A stretch of DNA of 64,000 nucleotides from Sugiyamaella lignohabitans (taxonomy: Eukaryota; Ascomycota; Dipodascomycetes; Dipodascales; Trichomonascaceae), in assembly GCF_001640025.1 (NCBI RefSeq), contig NC_031674.1:2232001-2296000 (forward strand). The letters are read 5' to 3'. Position numbers and translations under genes: made by a program. Of this stretch, positions 1-11,037 are shown one piece after another. Position 1 is the first letter of the stretch. Each line of letters opens with the position of its first letter. Below the pieces are notes generated by a model. That model searched no databases. It was not told the origin of the DNA and worked only from the letters and a program-made list of their open reading frames with translations.

Positions 1-3000
1 ACGTCATGTGTGTTTCAGGGGGTGTGGATGTGAGGTAGGGGGCCAGACTCCCAGAAGGGGTGGCAATAAAGAGGTTATGTTTTTTTTTGACAGGAATTCA
101 ACCTATCAGAGTGGGTTAGTCGGTGAAAGGTGAAGGCGATATTTTGGAACAGAATAATATCGAGATAATAATATTCGTGCTACTAGCACCAGGTCAGCTA
201 GTGCATTTTGCGCGTGACACGATAGGCACCAAGGCACCGATTGACCGGCGGCCTGGTCAGACCCACAGAGTTGGTTTGTTATGACAACAGGGGGTATGAC
301 TGGCTGGCTGGCTGGCTGGGTATAGCATAGTTTTGGCAGGCAGGCAGTCTGCCTTGGCAGGAGCAATAGCCTGTAATTGTATTATTAGGGAATAGTAGCA
401 GCAGTGGTAGCAGCAGTGTTAGTGACAGTGGTATTGGCCGTGGTAGTAGAATTATTAGTTGCAGCAGTAATAGAAGTAGCAGCAATAGCAGCAGTGGCAG
501 TAGTGGTAGTGCTCTTGGTGGTAGTGATAGTGATGTTGGTGCTGATAATACTGTCAGTGGTGGTAGTAAATGGTAGTATTAGTGGCAGTGGTGCTGCTGT
601 AGTGGCGCCATGAGCTATGGCTGTCTGTGATCAATAATAGCGAGAATGCAGCCTAGACAGTTTGTGGTCTTATTCTCTAGTAGTACAGGGACAGACACCC
701 CTGCTGGTGGTTGGTTTTGTGTGGTCGCCTGGAGCTAGCAGCGACGTGTGACCGTTAGGGGTCTGACTTCTCCAGGTGCCAGTAGTGCTATTGCCATGCA
801 TGGTGCAGCCAACCATGGTTTGACTTCTTTGTAAGTTTATAGTTACAGTTACAGTTATAGTTTATTTATTTATTTATTTATTTTAGTACTAGTTCTGGAG
901 TGCTGATAGGGGGTTTCCGTACTCAGTAGGGGGGCGGCATGCTCTGGCACGGAGATAACGCCGATTTAGTTTTGCTACTGAATTTTGTGTTGCAGAGCTT
1001 TTGTGGTCGTAAACCTTGAAACTGTTAGGAAAATCAAACAATACGCGACAGCTACTAAATCTGGGGTATTTTTTCAACTGCAAAATACAAGTATACAGGT
1101 AGTGGAAACCAATTTCTGGCTCGTAGAAATGTCGTTAATAAATCAGTTGATATGCAGCCCTTTTGCATGTGCAGAACGTACCTGTACAGACTAGGCCACG
1201 ATATGCAGAATAATAAATGCAAGATGCGAGTCTTAGCTAGATCAGACGTTATATCCCTTTCCGTTTCCCCTGTATGCTTGCACATTACCCCCTCCCTCTC
1301 TGCCCCCTCCCCTTTCTGCCCCACTGTCTGCAGGAGAATAGCACCGGTATTACTATGAATGATTTGCATTGGATTGTATGTATACATGAGTGTGTTGTGT
1401 TAGGTCTGTTACCACTCTGATTTCTACTGTATCCATACGGAGTCCCCAAGTCAGGCTTGACTTTTTCCAGTTGATTCAGTTGTCCTTCTTATTCACACTT
1501 TTCTGTGATATAGAAACTGACTTCTGTCTTAAGATTCAGTTTGGGCTAGCAGTTGTTATTATAATAACTCTTTCTAGTTAATACAGTTCGGTACACGACA
1601 AGTGCTCAGGGAAAGCGACCCAATCGAGACCTTTACGAACAAGATCTTTTGGTTTGAAATTTCATTCACATTCACAAGGGTAAGTTTTAACAATTCTTCC
1701 AATAGGAAGATAAATGGCAGCAAGTGGTTGAACTGGTGGATTTGGATTTGGATTCGGAGCGTGATACGGGTCACAAGTGGTATTGCAAGACATTTACCAA
1801 ATGATTAAGGTTGAAGGTGAAGGTTGATTGACGCGAAGATACTCATGACCCAGACCGTTACCAGAAGTCTGCTCCTTCAGATCGCTCGACTGAGCTCAGT
1901 TAAGCTCAACAGCCAGCACATTTCGGCAAGTATCTCCAACAATGGGTAACTCGTCAACTGGCTAGTCTGTACGCCAACCAGCCAGTCTACAACAAACTGG
2001 TCGACGTACAGTAAAGGTTAATTTTACTTGTATGAGAAATGACGAAAGCAGACAGCCAAGCCAGACAGACCACCGGACAGACAGCCTAGACAACCAAGTT
2101 GCACCACAGCAAACTCAAGCTCATAAGATGGCTGTTTACATTGACAAAAGACACACGCTAATGGGATATGTACGACTAGCAGGGGCTCACACAGGGGGTC
2201 GAATGGTCGAATAGGGTTGACTACGTACTGGACAATGGGTGATACAGGAGACAAGTATGCCGGAATCGTCGTCTGTTCGTGAACTGGGAAACCAAAAGTG
2301 ACAGCCTCCTCCCGCCGGTAGAAGCACGAACTCGAATCGAGATAACGCACCAGTTTCACTTCGTCGCGCATCATCGTCTATCAACTATATATACACATGG
2401 CCGAGACTGGTTTTTTGCCGTAGTTTTTGTGACTCGTGGCTTTTCATCACTCTTTCAACCGCCTTTTCTCCACTCAATTGAATCGGTTTGAATCGGCCAA
2501 AAATCAAATAATATCAACTGGTACTGCCACTGCTACTGTCATCGGTTTCTTTCAGCTTGAACCTGGTCCATTGATGCTTCCACCCCAAAATCCGACCGAC
2601 ACCCAGTGAAAACAATCGACCCACTCACCATCCACTACCAATTCAAAAACCTTCCAGTACCCAGTCTCCCATTCAATCCACCAACCTCAAAGTGAACCCC
2701 TGTGGACTCCCCCTGGACACCCTGCCCCACTATCCATCCCTGCGTGCGGCGCTATTGTTTACAGCATTGCCTAATTGGCGCGCGACAAACACGCATCTTC
2801 ACGCGCTGAGTCCGATTAGGAACAGAAACCTAACATAAACTGTAGCTGATACTCGAACCCTAGCCTTGTTTATAAGAAGTGAAACTGGTACCCACTTTGC
2901 ATATCTGTTTACATTGATCCAAGTGACAATTTGAGAGGTGAGTGAAACGAACCGTCGACTGTTGGGTCGCCAAAACCAAAAAAAAAATAGTCGCTTGTGT

Positions 3001-3329
3001 GGACTGCTGTGTTCTAAAACTTATGGGACAGATCACAGAAAGAGCAACTTCCAACTGATTCAGCCGGACCGTCGTTACAGCACGGAATTCATCTGCCGGA
3101 GATGGCATCGCACCAAGCATACTAACCTATATCTGTCTAGTCCGATCAAGAAAACATCTCTCACCCATCACCGAGACCTCTTTCATTTATTTCCATTCAA
3201 ACGGAAAGGACCAACCCTGACCTCACCGCCTCACATCGGTCCGGTACAGAACGACACTAGTCCGTGCCGATATTGGTCTACAGACTCGGGAGGCACGACA
3301 CCAGGACACTCAGAATCGAGGGACAGTAG
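1..3329. other. Non-coding, microsatellite-rich region upstream of KIN4
   Basis: No open frame here looks like a conserved protein. The stretch holds a (TGGC)n run near 300-320, a GTA/GCA/GTG triplet-rich block at about 395-605, a (TTTA)n run near 861-885 and pyrimidine-rich sequence. Its right end (about 2,500-3,330) is probably the promoter and leader exon of KIN4, because it ends at a canonical splice donor at 3330. Confidence 0.6.
395..605. repeat. Imperfect trinucleotide (GTR/GCA) repeat tract
   Basis: About 200 bp of imperfect GTA, GTG, GCA and AGT triplets. One frame reads as a run of Val, Ala and Leu and the reverse reads as poly-Leu, but both are translations of a triplet microsatellite with no recognisable protein. 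It is flanked by a (TGGC)n run near 300-320. Confidence 0.75.
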
Positions 3330-3517
3330 GTAAGTGTCAGATGCCTCCGGCGGCTGGGGCTGCGCCCCAGACCCCGTAGCTCCTGCTTCGCAGGAGATTG
3401 CTAGGATCGTGGACGCCCGACTCGAGCGAAGCGAGAGGAGCAGCGGGGTCTGGGGCGGAGCCCCAGCCGCCGGAGGCAGGAACCCCCCTTCAAGTAGAGA
3501 GGCTAACAGGGACACAG
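3330..3517 (+). other. Predicted 5'-leader intron of KIN4, mostly a GC-rich inverted element
   Basis: A GTAAGT donor starts at 3330. A GCTAAC branch site lies at 3502-3507 and a CACAG acceptor ends at 3517, four bases before the KIN4 start codon. Splicing would put a TAG in frame two codons before the ATG, so the protein begins at 3521 and the upstream exon is untranslated. About 135 of the 188 intron bases are one complete copy of the dispersed GC-rich palindromic element. Confidence 0.65.
3343..3477. repeat. GC-rich palindromic element, complete copy (arm A + spacer + arm B)
   Basis: The left arm begins GCCTCCGGCGG and contains the hairpin TGGGGC-TGC-GCCCCA and the hairpin CTCCTGC-TTC-GCAGGAG. 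A spacer of about 22 bp follows. The right arm is the reverse complement and ends GCCGCCGGAGGC, but at its inner end it carries the alternative GACTCGAGCGAAGCGAGAGG terminus. This copy serves as the reference for the family. Confidence 0.85.
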
Positions 3518-3520
3518 AAA

Positions 3521-6304
3521 ATGGCAGAAGAGCCACGGGTATCGTCGCGGCTGTCGAACTCGGCCAAGTTGTCGAATTCGCTGTCGCGAAGGGTCCATCG
3601 AGAGATCCGGTTTGGGGACTATATTCTTGGATCGACCCTGGGACAGGGCGAGTTTGGTAAGGTCAAGCTGGGCTGGCGGAAGGATGGAAAGCAGCCTGAG
3701 CAGGTGGCTATTAAACTGATTCGAAAGGATACAGTTCCACCGCGATCGAACAGGGAAACAAAGGTTTTCCGGGAAATTAATGCATTAAAGATCCTCACGC
3801 ATCCTAATATCGTCCGTTTGGAGCAGGTGATTCAGAATGATAAGTATATTGGAATTGTTTTGGAGTATGCGTCCGGTGGGGAACTGTTTGACCATATTTT
3901 GACGCACCGATACTTGAAGGAGTCGGTTACTTGCCGACTGTTTGCCCAGCTTGTATCTGGAGTGTATTATCTTCATTCCAAAGGAATTGTGCACCGAGAC
4001 TTGAAATTAGAAAACCTGCTTCTCGATAAACACAAGAACATTATTATCACTGATTTCGGGTTTGCCAACTCGTTCCGCACTGATGGAGCCACTGTGGATC
4101 TCATGAGCACCAGTTGTGGGTCTCCTTGCTACGCTGCTCCTGAACTTGTCGTTTCTGATCAGAAATATGTTGGTCAGAAAGTCGATGTTTGGAGTTGTGG
4201 TGTTATTTTGTACGCCATGTTGGCGGGATACTTGCCATTTGATGACGATCCAGCCAATCCTGATGGCGATAATATCACTCAGTTGTACAAGTACATTACC
4301 AGCACCAGTTTGACGTTCCCAGAATACATTCAACCCCAGCCAAGAGATTTGCTGAGAAAAATCCTCGTTTCCGATCCTAACAAGAGAATCGATCTGAACG
4401 CAGTTCGCTGTCATCCTTGGTTATCTTTGCATGCCCATTTCTTGTCTGTTACTCCTGAAGAGTGGGATCAGAGTTATAGAGTTAATAGCCACCAGCAAAC
4501 TTCTGCGGTGCCGGCCACTGCAGCAACTGTAAATGAGAGCCATGCATTATCACGATCGCAAAGTGTTCAAGTCAAGAGCGGTGTCAGCTCGTCAATGCCT
4601 GCTCCTCACATGCCAGCAGGTGCTCAGACCTACTCTCGACCACAGTCCATGATCAGTCCATCCACTGCTAGTCCTATTACTGCCGTTACAGCAGCAGCTG
4701 CTAGTGGTGGAATAGCAGCCTCGGCAGGAGCACTTGCTTCTTCGTCATCTGCTCATGGCCATGGCCACTCACGGACATCAAGTTCAGTCAATACCAGCTC
4801 GGTTTCTTTGGCATCCGCTGGTCACACTGCCACTGCTGGATATGGCCATTCGAGACGTCATTCTGTCCAAGCTGGTTATACGAAAGGTGTCACTTCGACC
4901 TCCAGATCACAATACCCCGGACGATCTGGTATTGGAGCCTCTTCTGGCGCATCCAATGGCAACTCATCACCACCCTTGTCTTCCTCATCTTCTGACGAAG
5001 TTATTGCATCTCTTGATATTCCCGCTCGACCAGATTCGCGTGCTAGTGACACTACTGGCGGTACCAGTAGTACAGCCACCACTCCAGCTACCGTGTCTGA
5101 TCTTATTACTCCTATTTCTGAGCACGATGGAGTCATTGCTGCTAGTAAACAAACAACAAGTAGGTTACCACAAACTAGGAAACCCCGACCAACTTCGTAT
5201 CAACCAACTATGCCTGTTCCTAAAGAGACAATCCCTGTTCTCTACAACATCCCTGTTTCTTCTCAACCCCGTGTCGGAATAACCCAGGGCTCTGCCTTAC
5301 CAGGCGAGATCAGTCCTCCTGAGCCATATGTTGAACCCAAGAGAGATTCAAGTGCTGTTGTATCTAGTAGTACTACTGCAGCAGCTGCTGCTCTTAGCGA
5401 AGTCACCAAATCTTCCAATTCCGAATCCACTCCAACTGCCGTTGTCGCACCAAGTGACCTGGCCACAGATGCCATTGACCCCATATCTGGTAATGACAGC
5501 GCTGTTAGTAAATCTCAAGTTAGCTCCACATTGCCAGCCGAGGTTGAAAGCAAGTCCAGACCCACTCGAACTACATCCGTTTCATCCAAAGCAACATCTG
5601 CCTCCAATAACATTACTCGGTCCGAGTCGTATCGCTCACCGAGTGTTTCACAAGACTACTCCACTAATACTTCGATGCCTAGTCGCAGTCATCGTCGTGG
5701 CGCAGCTAGTATTTCTTATGGTGCGGACAAACTATTTGCCAAGCTGCTCGGACAAGTCAACTCTCCACCATCCAACAACGTATATTCAAACGACAATTCG
5801 CATTCTAATGACACTAGCAAAAACAACAGACGCTATTCCATGATCCCCACTGGATCAATCCCACTGGACGAGACCAAAACTGATCGCAAGCGATTCAGTT
5901 TCATGGGTTTCTATACACCTAGTAGTTCTACCGATCACATCTCTTCGAAAAACTCAAAGGTGTCCAACCGATCGGATTTTATCATCACATCAGCCGATAT
6001 GAAGAAAGAACCAAAGGTCACCACCAAACCAGCTCCAGTTTCTGGGGACACTGCCAAGGCTTCACCCAAATCGTCAGTTCATTCTGACGAGCGTAAAGTG
6101 CTGGAACCGCCAGCTGTGGCCTCGCTCAACCAGCGTCAAAACAGACAATCTGGTCGCCCCTCCGATATTTCAAAACACTCCACCCCATCAACAGGCAGTA
6201 ACCATACCAAGACAGCCATCCAGATCGAGACTACTACTAAAGAACAGCCGTCAACAGCCCGTAGAGTCGTTGATTTCTTCAAAAGACGGTCGAGAATTGT
6301 GTAG
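3521..6304 (+). CDS. KIN4: Kin4/Frk1-type serine/threonine protein kinase (spindle position checkpoint)
   Basis: The protein has 927 residues. The kinase domain spans about residues 27-305, with the glycine loop LGQGEFGKVK (about 39-48), the catalytic HRDLKLEN (from about 158), DFG (about 177) and the T-loop STSCGSPCYAAPE (about 195-207), whose Thr matches the Elm1-phosphorylated position of yeast Kin4. The long Ser/Thr/Ala-rich tail ends in a basic VVDFFKRRS motif, as in Kin4 and Frk1. In S. cerevisiae Kin4 restrains mitotic exit while the spindle is misaligned, acting at the mother cortex and spindle poles. The start is the first ATG after the leader intron, and an upstream TTG in the same frame falls inside a repeat. 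Kin4 versus Frk1 cannot be resolved by eye, but there is a single gene here. Confidence 0.92.
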   Translation: MAEEPRVSSRLSNSAKLSNSLSRRVHREIRFGDYILGSTLGQGEFGKVKLGWRKDGKQPEQVAIKLIRKDTVPPRSNRETKVFREINALKILTHPNIVRLEQVIQNDKYIGIVLEYASGGELFDHILTHRYLKESVTCRLFAQLVSGVYYLHSKGIVHRDLKLENLLLDKHKNIIITDFGFANSFRTDGATVDLMSTSCGSPCYAAPELVVSDQKYVGQKVDVWSCGVILYAMLAGYLPFDDDPANPDGDNITQLYKYITSTSLTFPEYIQPQPRDLLRKILVSDPNKRIDLNAVRCHPWLSLHAHFLSVTPEEWDQSYRVNSHQQTSAVPATAATVNESHALSRSQSVQVKSGVSSSMPAPHMPAGAQTYSRPQSMISPSTASPITAVTAAAASGGIAASAGALASSSSAHGHGHSRTSSSVNTSSVSLASAGHTATAGYGHSRRHSVQAGYTKGVTSTSRSQYPGRSGIGASSGASNGNSSPPLSSSSSDEVIASLDIPARPDSRASDTTGGTSSTATTPATVSDLITPISEHDGVIAASKQTTSRLPQTRKPRPTSYQPTMPVPKETIPVLYNIPVSSQPRVGITQGSALPGEISPPEPYVEPKRDSSAVVSSSTTAAAAALSEVTKSSNSESTPTAVVAPSDLATDAIDPISGNDSAVSKSQVSSTLPAEVESKSRPTRTTSVSSKATSASNNITRSESYRSPSVSQDYSTNTSMPSRSHRRGAASISYGADKLFAKLLGQVNSPPSNNVYSNDNSHSNDTSKNNRRYSMIPTGSIPLDETKTDRKRFSFMGFYTPSSSTDHISSKNSKVSNRSDFIITSADMKKEPKVTTKPAPVSGDTAKASPKSSVHSDERKVLEPPAVASLNQRQNRQSGRPSDISKHSTPSTGSNHTKTAIQIETTTKEQPSTARRVVDFFKRRSRIV

Positions 6305-7052
6305 CTGTCATCGGCAGTCGTGTTTCGTTATCTAACTTTCATCGCATTTCGTCACTATCAAAGAAGTAGAATTCTAGACACCCTCCTAATCCTCTCAATT
6401 AATCTTTTTTTTTTTTCGCTCTGCAATTGTATTTGTTTGCTCTTTTTGTATTTAACTTGGCTCTAGCTATTAATAATATCTTATCACCACCCATCACCCA
6501 CCGTGGCCCTGCCTCAGGCGGCTGGGGCGCTGCCCCAGACCCCGTAGCTCCTGCGAAGCAGGAGTTGGCTGGGACTCTCGACGGAAACGACTCGAGCGAA
6601 ACGAGAGGACCAGCCGCTGGAGGCAGACGCAGGGACCGATCGTCTGTGCAGGACAAACATGTCGGCTACAGGAGCGCGGGTAGATATGACTCCTAGCCCT
6701 TATCAACTGGCGTGCATGTTCGGGCGGCCCACGTTCCTAGATATCTCTATAAACTTTAATTCGACCGGCTGGACCTATTCCAGGTATTCAAACACTGAAT
6801 TTCTTGCTGTTGGAGGCTGGTTATTCTCAATCCAAAGGCGAAAGTTGAGTGTCCGTGAAATTTGTGAGATTCAAAACCGCTCTGGATAACTTTTGAGAGA
6901 ACCAATTACTCTTTGCGGCACTGAGAGAGCTGTAAAGCCAATAGCCCCTTACGATTGCTATATCTCAATCATCGTTTCTATCTTTTGAAAAGTCTCGGGA
7001 GTCAATAGTTGAAATCTGTAATCAGGGTCTCTAAGTCTGGTAGACGCTGAAA
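6305..7052. other. Intergenic region KIN4-PFF1
   Basis: Contains the 3' end of KIN4, a poly-T tract near 6407-6417, one GC-rich palindromic element, and the PFF1 upstream region. No gene is seen. Confidence 0.6.
6511..6624. repeat. GC-rich palindromic element, right arm internally deleted
   Basis: The left arm is nearly intact, with hairpin loops GCT (core) and GAA (second hairpin, an inverted loop relative to TTC). The right arm keeps the ACTCGAGCGAAACGAGAGGA terminus but has lost its central core, leaving only CCGCTGGAGGC at the outer end. The spacer resembles that of the copy at 3343. Confidence 0.8.
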
Positions 7053-10052
7053 ATGACGGACTCCGAGAACCACCGCGTCATCGGTGGAACCGTGCAACAC
7101 CACGGAGATAGCAACCCGGCCACTAGCGAATCTGAAGGTTCGACGGCGCCAGTAAACTCAAGCAGTGAAACTGCTGTCGATGACAGCAGTTATAGACAAC
7201 CGAAAACTCGTGCTCGGTCCAATGCTATGAAGGTGATAGCATCCACATTTGGATTCAACAGATTGCCGTTCAGTCTTGTATTTTTAGCAGTGTACGTTAC
7301 ATTCATCATTGGCATAACATATATTCAATCATCGAATTCTCCCTACGTTCCTACAACGTATCATCGGAGATATCTCGATCAGACATGGACAAATCTACAG
7401 GTGATTTCTCGTGATTTCCATCCCTATGGGTCACACGCAAATGATCGGGTTCACGATTATATTTTGAAAGAGGTGGAAACAATTGTATCAGAATCTGTAT
7501 TTTCTGATATTACCATTGATGCCGCCCCTCAAAAGATAATGTTTGCTCAGGGCGATGTGTTCGATAAAAATGCTCCTCAAGGCAAGTTGACTTATTATGA
7601 GAGTAACAATGTTCTTGTCAAGGTACCCGGTTCAGACCCGGCTTTGAAAGCAGTGTTACTCAGTGCTCATTATGACAGTGTTCCTACTGGTCATGGTACT
7701 ACTGACGACGGTGTTGGAGTGGCCAGTATGATTGGCGTTTTGAGATACATTCTCGATAATAGAAACATTACCACCCAACCACGTACTCTCATATTCAATT
7801 TCAATAACAATGAAGAGTTTGGTCTTCTTGGTGCAGAAGCTTTTGTGCGTCATCCTTGGTACGATGAAGTGGAGTCTTTCCTGAATTTAGAAGGAGCAGG
7901 CTCAGGTGGTAGACCTGTTCTATTCAGAACCACTGACTATGGCGTAGCTAAACATTATACTGCTGCTAGTGCACCTCATGGAAACTCGATTCCCCAGGAA
8001 ACTTTCGACCAGGGACTAGTTCATAGTGAGACTGATTTCAGTGTTTACAAGAGGCATGGTCTCAGAGGTTTGGATATCGCCTTTTATCGACCTCGCTCTT
8101 TGTATCATACTAATCGTGATTCAATTCAGTATATGAGCTTGGAATCGGTATCTCACATGCTCACAAATGCAATTGATGTAACCCTGTCTCTCGCGGGGGC
8201 AGAGTCATATGGAGATGACACTAAATTGGCGGTCTTTTTTGATATTTTGGGACTCTGGTTTGTTGCCGTTCCTTTGGATCTTGTTTTTGGTTTGAATATT
8301 GCTGGGTTGATCATTGGCCCTATAATCATTGCTTTGTTGTGGACAGCAGTGATAAAAAGACACGCTTGGACTATTCAGGTTGGCTGGTATAGAGGAATCT
8401 TCTCGACCTTGATTTCTTCGGCTGTGACATATGGAGCTGTAAAGCTTTTACTTGAAACGAACCCATTTGTGTTCGCTTCTCAGACCGTGGCACCATTGCT
8501 GGCTTCTTTCTCGTTATTCCTCAGCTGTAATTATATTGTACTGGGTTTAGCTGACTACTTCTGGCCGGTGCACGACCAAAAGCTGGTTATATTTATCGAG
8601 CTCTTTATTGTTTGGTGGGTATACTTGGTGTACGCTACCGTCAATGTTGCAAAGGGTGCCAGTGGTCAGTACATTGCCACCATCATCTATTATCTCAGTC
8701 TCAGTGCTATAGTTACCGGATTATTGGGTCATTTAATCGTTCCAGATGAACTTGATCATGGCCATGATGAAGAAACCCACCATTCAATTGAGGGTAGACA
8801 TCACCAGCACAGGAGTGAAAGTCAAAATGATAACAGACAAGCTGAACGAATTGAGGGTCACGACGAAGAGGGAGAAGAAGAAGCTAACGAAACGACTGCT
8901 TTAATTGGGCATAGAAAAAAATCCACCAAAAATCAGCACGCTGATTTTGTCACCTTGAGACCATTGTCGCTGAGTTTTGACTGGATATTACAATTCTTTG
9001 CGGTTGTACCTATTGGTCTCTATATTTCATATTCGGCTGCATTACTTGTACTAGACTTGGTTCACCAGACTCTGGATGATAGCAATGAAAATTTGGAGAC
9101 GATATTTTTCATCCTCTTGTCATTTACATTTCTTATGAGTGCTCTAGTTCTTCCGTTTGTTCACCGCCTTCATTCATTAGTTGGCATTGTGTTAGTATCA
9201 GTAACAGTAATTTGTGGGTTTATCTCTTTCACCAGTTTCCCATTTACCCATGATAATCCCCATAAATTACGATTCCGTCAGAGCATTGATTTAGACAATG
9301 ACAGTAGTAATGAGACGGCTAGAGTCAATGTGTTCAACACAGGAAGGTTTTCTAAGTTGGTTCTGGAAGACCTTCCTTCGGTTAAAGAGAGGAATACACC
9401 TATCTTATGTGAAGACGGTAACAAGGGCTCATTTACATGTAAATATGACGGTATTAGACCTTGGATTGTCGACAACCGATCAGACTTTAGTGAATGGCTG
9501 ACTATTCAAACTGTTGACGGCCGATCTGAGAACAAGGGTCCAAATACGGGTCAAATTTATATCAATGCTCCTGATGTTCGTCGCTGTACCCTGGAGTTCA
9601 ATACGTCAACTTTCAGTTCTAGAGGGCCAAATGACGGTAATCATGTATCTCCTGTGCGAGCTCTGACTGTCTACCACGATGTTAATTCGACATCTACTTC
9701 GCTCAGCAGTGATGTAGCTGCCGCTGGTTGGGAGAGTTCTAAGGAGGCAGACGTTTTCAAATATCCATTTGGAATAGATGACGTGACACTTCATAAGCTC
9801 GACTGGAATACTAAGGGATTCCATATCGGTCTCGAGTGGGTGCCTCAATGGTTAGAAGACGGGTATGATAATAATCTTGGCATCCAAGTCACCTGCTTCT
9901 GGGGTGAGTACGACCAACAAGTAATAATTGGTGGACACAGCCATCGCAAGGTACCTGCATTGGACGAAGTTTTGGAATACTCCCCTCCATGGGTTTCGTG
10001 GGTTAATTGGGGATCTGGATTAGTCGAGGTCACAAAATATGTCGGACTATGA
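7053..10052 (+). CDS. PFF1: Vacuolar membrane zinc metalloprotease (M28 family)
   Basis: The protein has 999 residues and is an orthologue of yeast YBR074W/PFF1. A first membrane segment lies at about residues 75-95. The luminal M28 peptidase domain follows: HYDSVPTGHGTTDDG (about 206-220) supplies a His and an Asp, NNNEEFGLLGAEAF supplies the catalytic Glu pair, and NLEGAGSGG and the later HSETDFSVY complete the metal site. Several hydrophobic segments lie at about 395-570 and 645-760, split by an acidic, His-rich hydrophilic loop. The soluble C-terminal region probably faces the vacuole lumen. The length is usual for the family (about 976 in S. cerevisiae). It converges tail to tail with the next gene, with only 36 bp between the stops. 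The physiological substrates are not known. Confidence 0.93.
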   Translation: MTDSENHRVIGGTVQHHGDSNPATSESEGSTAPVNSSSETAVDDSSYRQPKTRARSNAMKVIASTFGFNRLPFSLVFLAVYVTFIIGITYIQSSNSPYVPTTYHRRYLDQTWTNLQVISRDFHPYGSHANDRVHDYILKEVETIVSESVFSDITIDAAPQKIMFAQGDVFDKNAPQGKLTYYESNNVLVKVPGSDPALKAVLLSAHYDSVPTGHGTTDDGVGVASMIGVLRYILDNRNITTQPRTLIFNFNNNEEFGLLGAEAFVRHPWYDEVESFLNLEGAGSGGRPVLFRTTDYGVAKHYTAASAPHGNSIPQETFDQGLVHSETDFSVYKRHGLRGLDIAFYRPRSLYHTNRDSIQYMSLESVSHMLTNAIDVTLSLAGAESYGDDTKLAVFFDILGLWFVAVPLDLVFGLNIAGLIIGPIIIALLWTAVIKRHAWTIQVGWYRGIFSTLISSAVTYGAVKLLLETNPFVFASQTVAPLLASFSLFLSCNYIVLGLADYFWPVHDQKLVIFIELFIVWWVYLVYATVNVAKGASGQYIATIIYYLSLSAIVTGLLGHLIVPDELDHGHDEETHHSIEGRHHQHRSESQNDNRQAERIEGHDEEGEEEANETTALIGHRKKSTKNQHADFVTLRPLSLSFDWILQFFAVVPIGLYISYSAALLVLDLVHQTLDDSNENLETIFFILLSFTFLMSALVLPFVHRLHSLVGIVLVSVTVICGFISFTSFPFTHDNPHKLRFRQSIDLDNDSSNETARVNVFNTGRFSKLVLEDLPSVKERNTPILCEDGNKGSFTCKYDGIRPWIVDNRSDFSEWLTIQTVDGRSENKGPNTGQIYINAPDVRRCTLEFNTSTFSSRGPNDGNHVSPVRALTVYHDVNSTSTSLSSDVAAAGWESSKEADVFKYPFGIDDVTLHKLDWNTKGFHIGLEWVPQWLEDGYDNNLGIQVTCFWGEYDQQVIIGGHSHRKVPALDEVLEYSPPWVSWVNWGSGLVEVTKYVGL

Positions 10053-10088
10053 AAAAGCTAGCATGTAATTATGTACTTCTATTATTAA

Positions 10089-10769
10089 TTAATTTCTAAT
10101 ACCATTAGCGGCGGCGAGCTCCCGATGACCACCTCCATACCACACGGGCCCACTACGAACGTTAACTTCGTTATTGGCGTGCCATACGAGATCACGAAGG
10201 GTATCATTGATTCCACTGACCAGTGATTCAAGCTGTTGCACATCCGACGACTTGATTTGTGCTATGAATCTTGCTAAAGTAATATGGCCAGTTTCGGTAG
10301 TGGTGCTATATCTGGGCACAGAATATCCTGACAAGTCAATTTGAACCTTATCACGAAGTAGTAGTTTATATTGGGATAATGGAATTGGTTTGTCTTTCGA
10401 AGAGAAAATCAGAATTATTGCTGATGGCGTTAATTTCAATTTTGGCGCATGAAGTACAGGACTAACAGAAACAATGTAGCTTAAAAGTTCTTGGAGGCTA
10501 TGCCTCTCATTCAATTGTAAAAGTACTTCCTCGACTTGAGCCTGACTGCAATTGTATATGAGCTCCAGCAACGTGAGATGTAAATTCTCGGATGGGGTGA
10601 GCCATAGTCGCTGGGAATCTATTACTTGACTCAGACGTTTCTGTATCAAACAGATGGCTTCAATCACATGACTTGGAGGTTGTGTTATGACTGTTATTCC
10701 ACATCTATCGTCGACCCTGTTGTGAAACAATATATCAGCCAAATAAGAATCAGGAACCACATCAAACAT
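10089..10769 (-). CDS. 2H phosphoesterase / RNA ligase-like protein, unnamed
   Basis: The protein has 226 residues. It carries the two H-x-T motifs typical of the 2H phosphoesterase superfamily: HLTLLEL in the N-terminal half and HITLARF in the C-terminal half. Members act on 2',3'-cyclic phosphates or 2'-5' linkages in RNA, or on cyclic nucleotides. The protein resembles uncharacterised fungal members and I cannot assign a substrate. The start was placed at the ATG at 10769, since the longer frame opens with TTG. No signal peptide or membrane segment is seen. It converges with PFF1, so the two transcripts almost certainly overlap at their 3' ends. Confidence 0.75.
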   Translation of the reverse strand: MFDVVPDSYLADILFHNRVDDRCGITVITQPPSHVIEAICLIQKRLSQVIDSQRLWLTPSENLHLTLLELIYNCSQAQVEEVLLQLNERHSLQELLSYIVSVSPVLHAPKLKLTPSAIILIFSSKDKPIPLSQYKLLLRDKVQIDLSGYSVPRYSTTTETGHITLARFIAQIKSSDVQQLESLVSGINDTLRDLVWHANNEVNVRSGPVWYGGGHRELAAANGIRN

Positions 10770-11037
10770 GGTAAGGGAAGCCGTATACCCACAATGCAAG
10801 ATAGTCTATATAAATGTCATATGTAGCTTGACAGGATGATCTTGGCAGAAAAAGTGGTTCCATTCGAGATCTTCACTTGACTTCTAACCTTGATCTTCTA
10901 CATCAAGAAGTATTGGCAGAATACACGAGTTAGCCTCAGAGCGGAGCTCTGACTGCTGTTTTAAATAAATCAGTTATGCCTAAGATAAATATATTAAGTT
11001 ATTAAATAATGATAGATAAAACGAGATCTGCAGACGT

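Noticed and set aside
404..613. Small hydrophobic Val/Ala/Leu protein in the triplet tract
   Set aside because: It is a translation of a microsatellite; several frames and both strands are open for the same reason.
2848..2862. tRNA B-box-like sequence (GGGTTCGAG on the minus strand)
   Set aside because: It lacks the rest of the B box, a matching A box and a cloverleaf. The other GGTTCGA words (16,898; 45,221) fail in the same way.
3398..3520. N-terminal extension of KIN4 beginning with a TTG codon
   Set aside because: It is the translation of the GC-rich element inside a predicted leader intron; splicing places a stop just before the ATG at 3521.
4734..5843. Two long shadow frames (182 and 171 codons) in another frame of the KIN4 tail
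   Set aside because: They lie wholly inside the Ser/Thr-rich coding tail, lack ATG-based family features, and arise from its biased codon use.
6399..6696. Small open frames on both strands reading GSGAxPQPPEA or PPAAGALPQT
   Set aside because: The same peptides recur at every GC-rich element because they translate the repeat; they are not genes.
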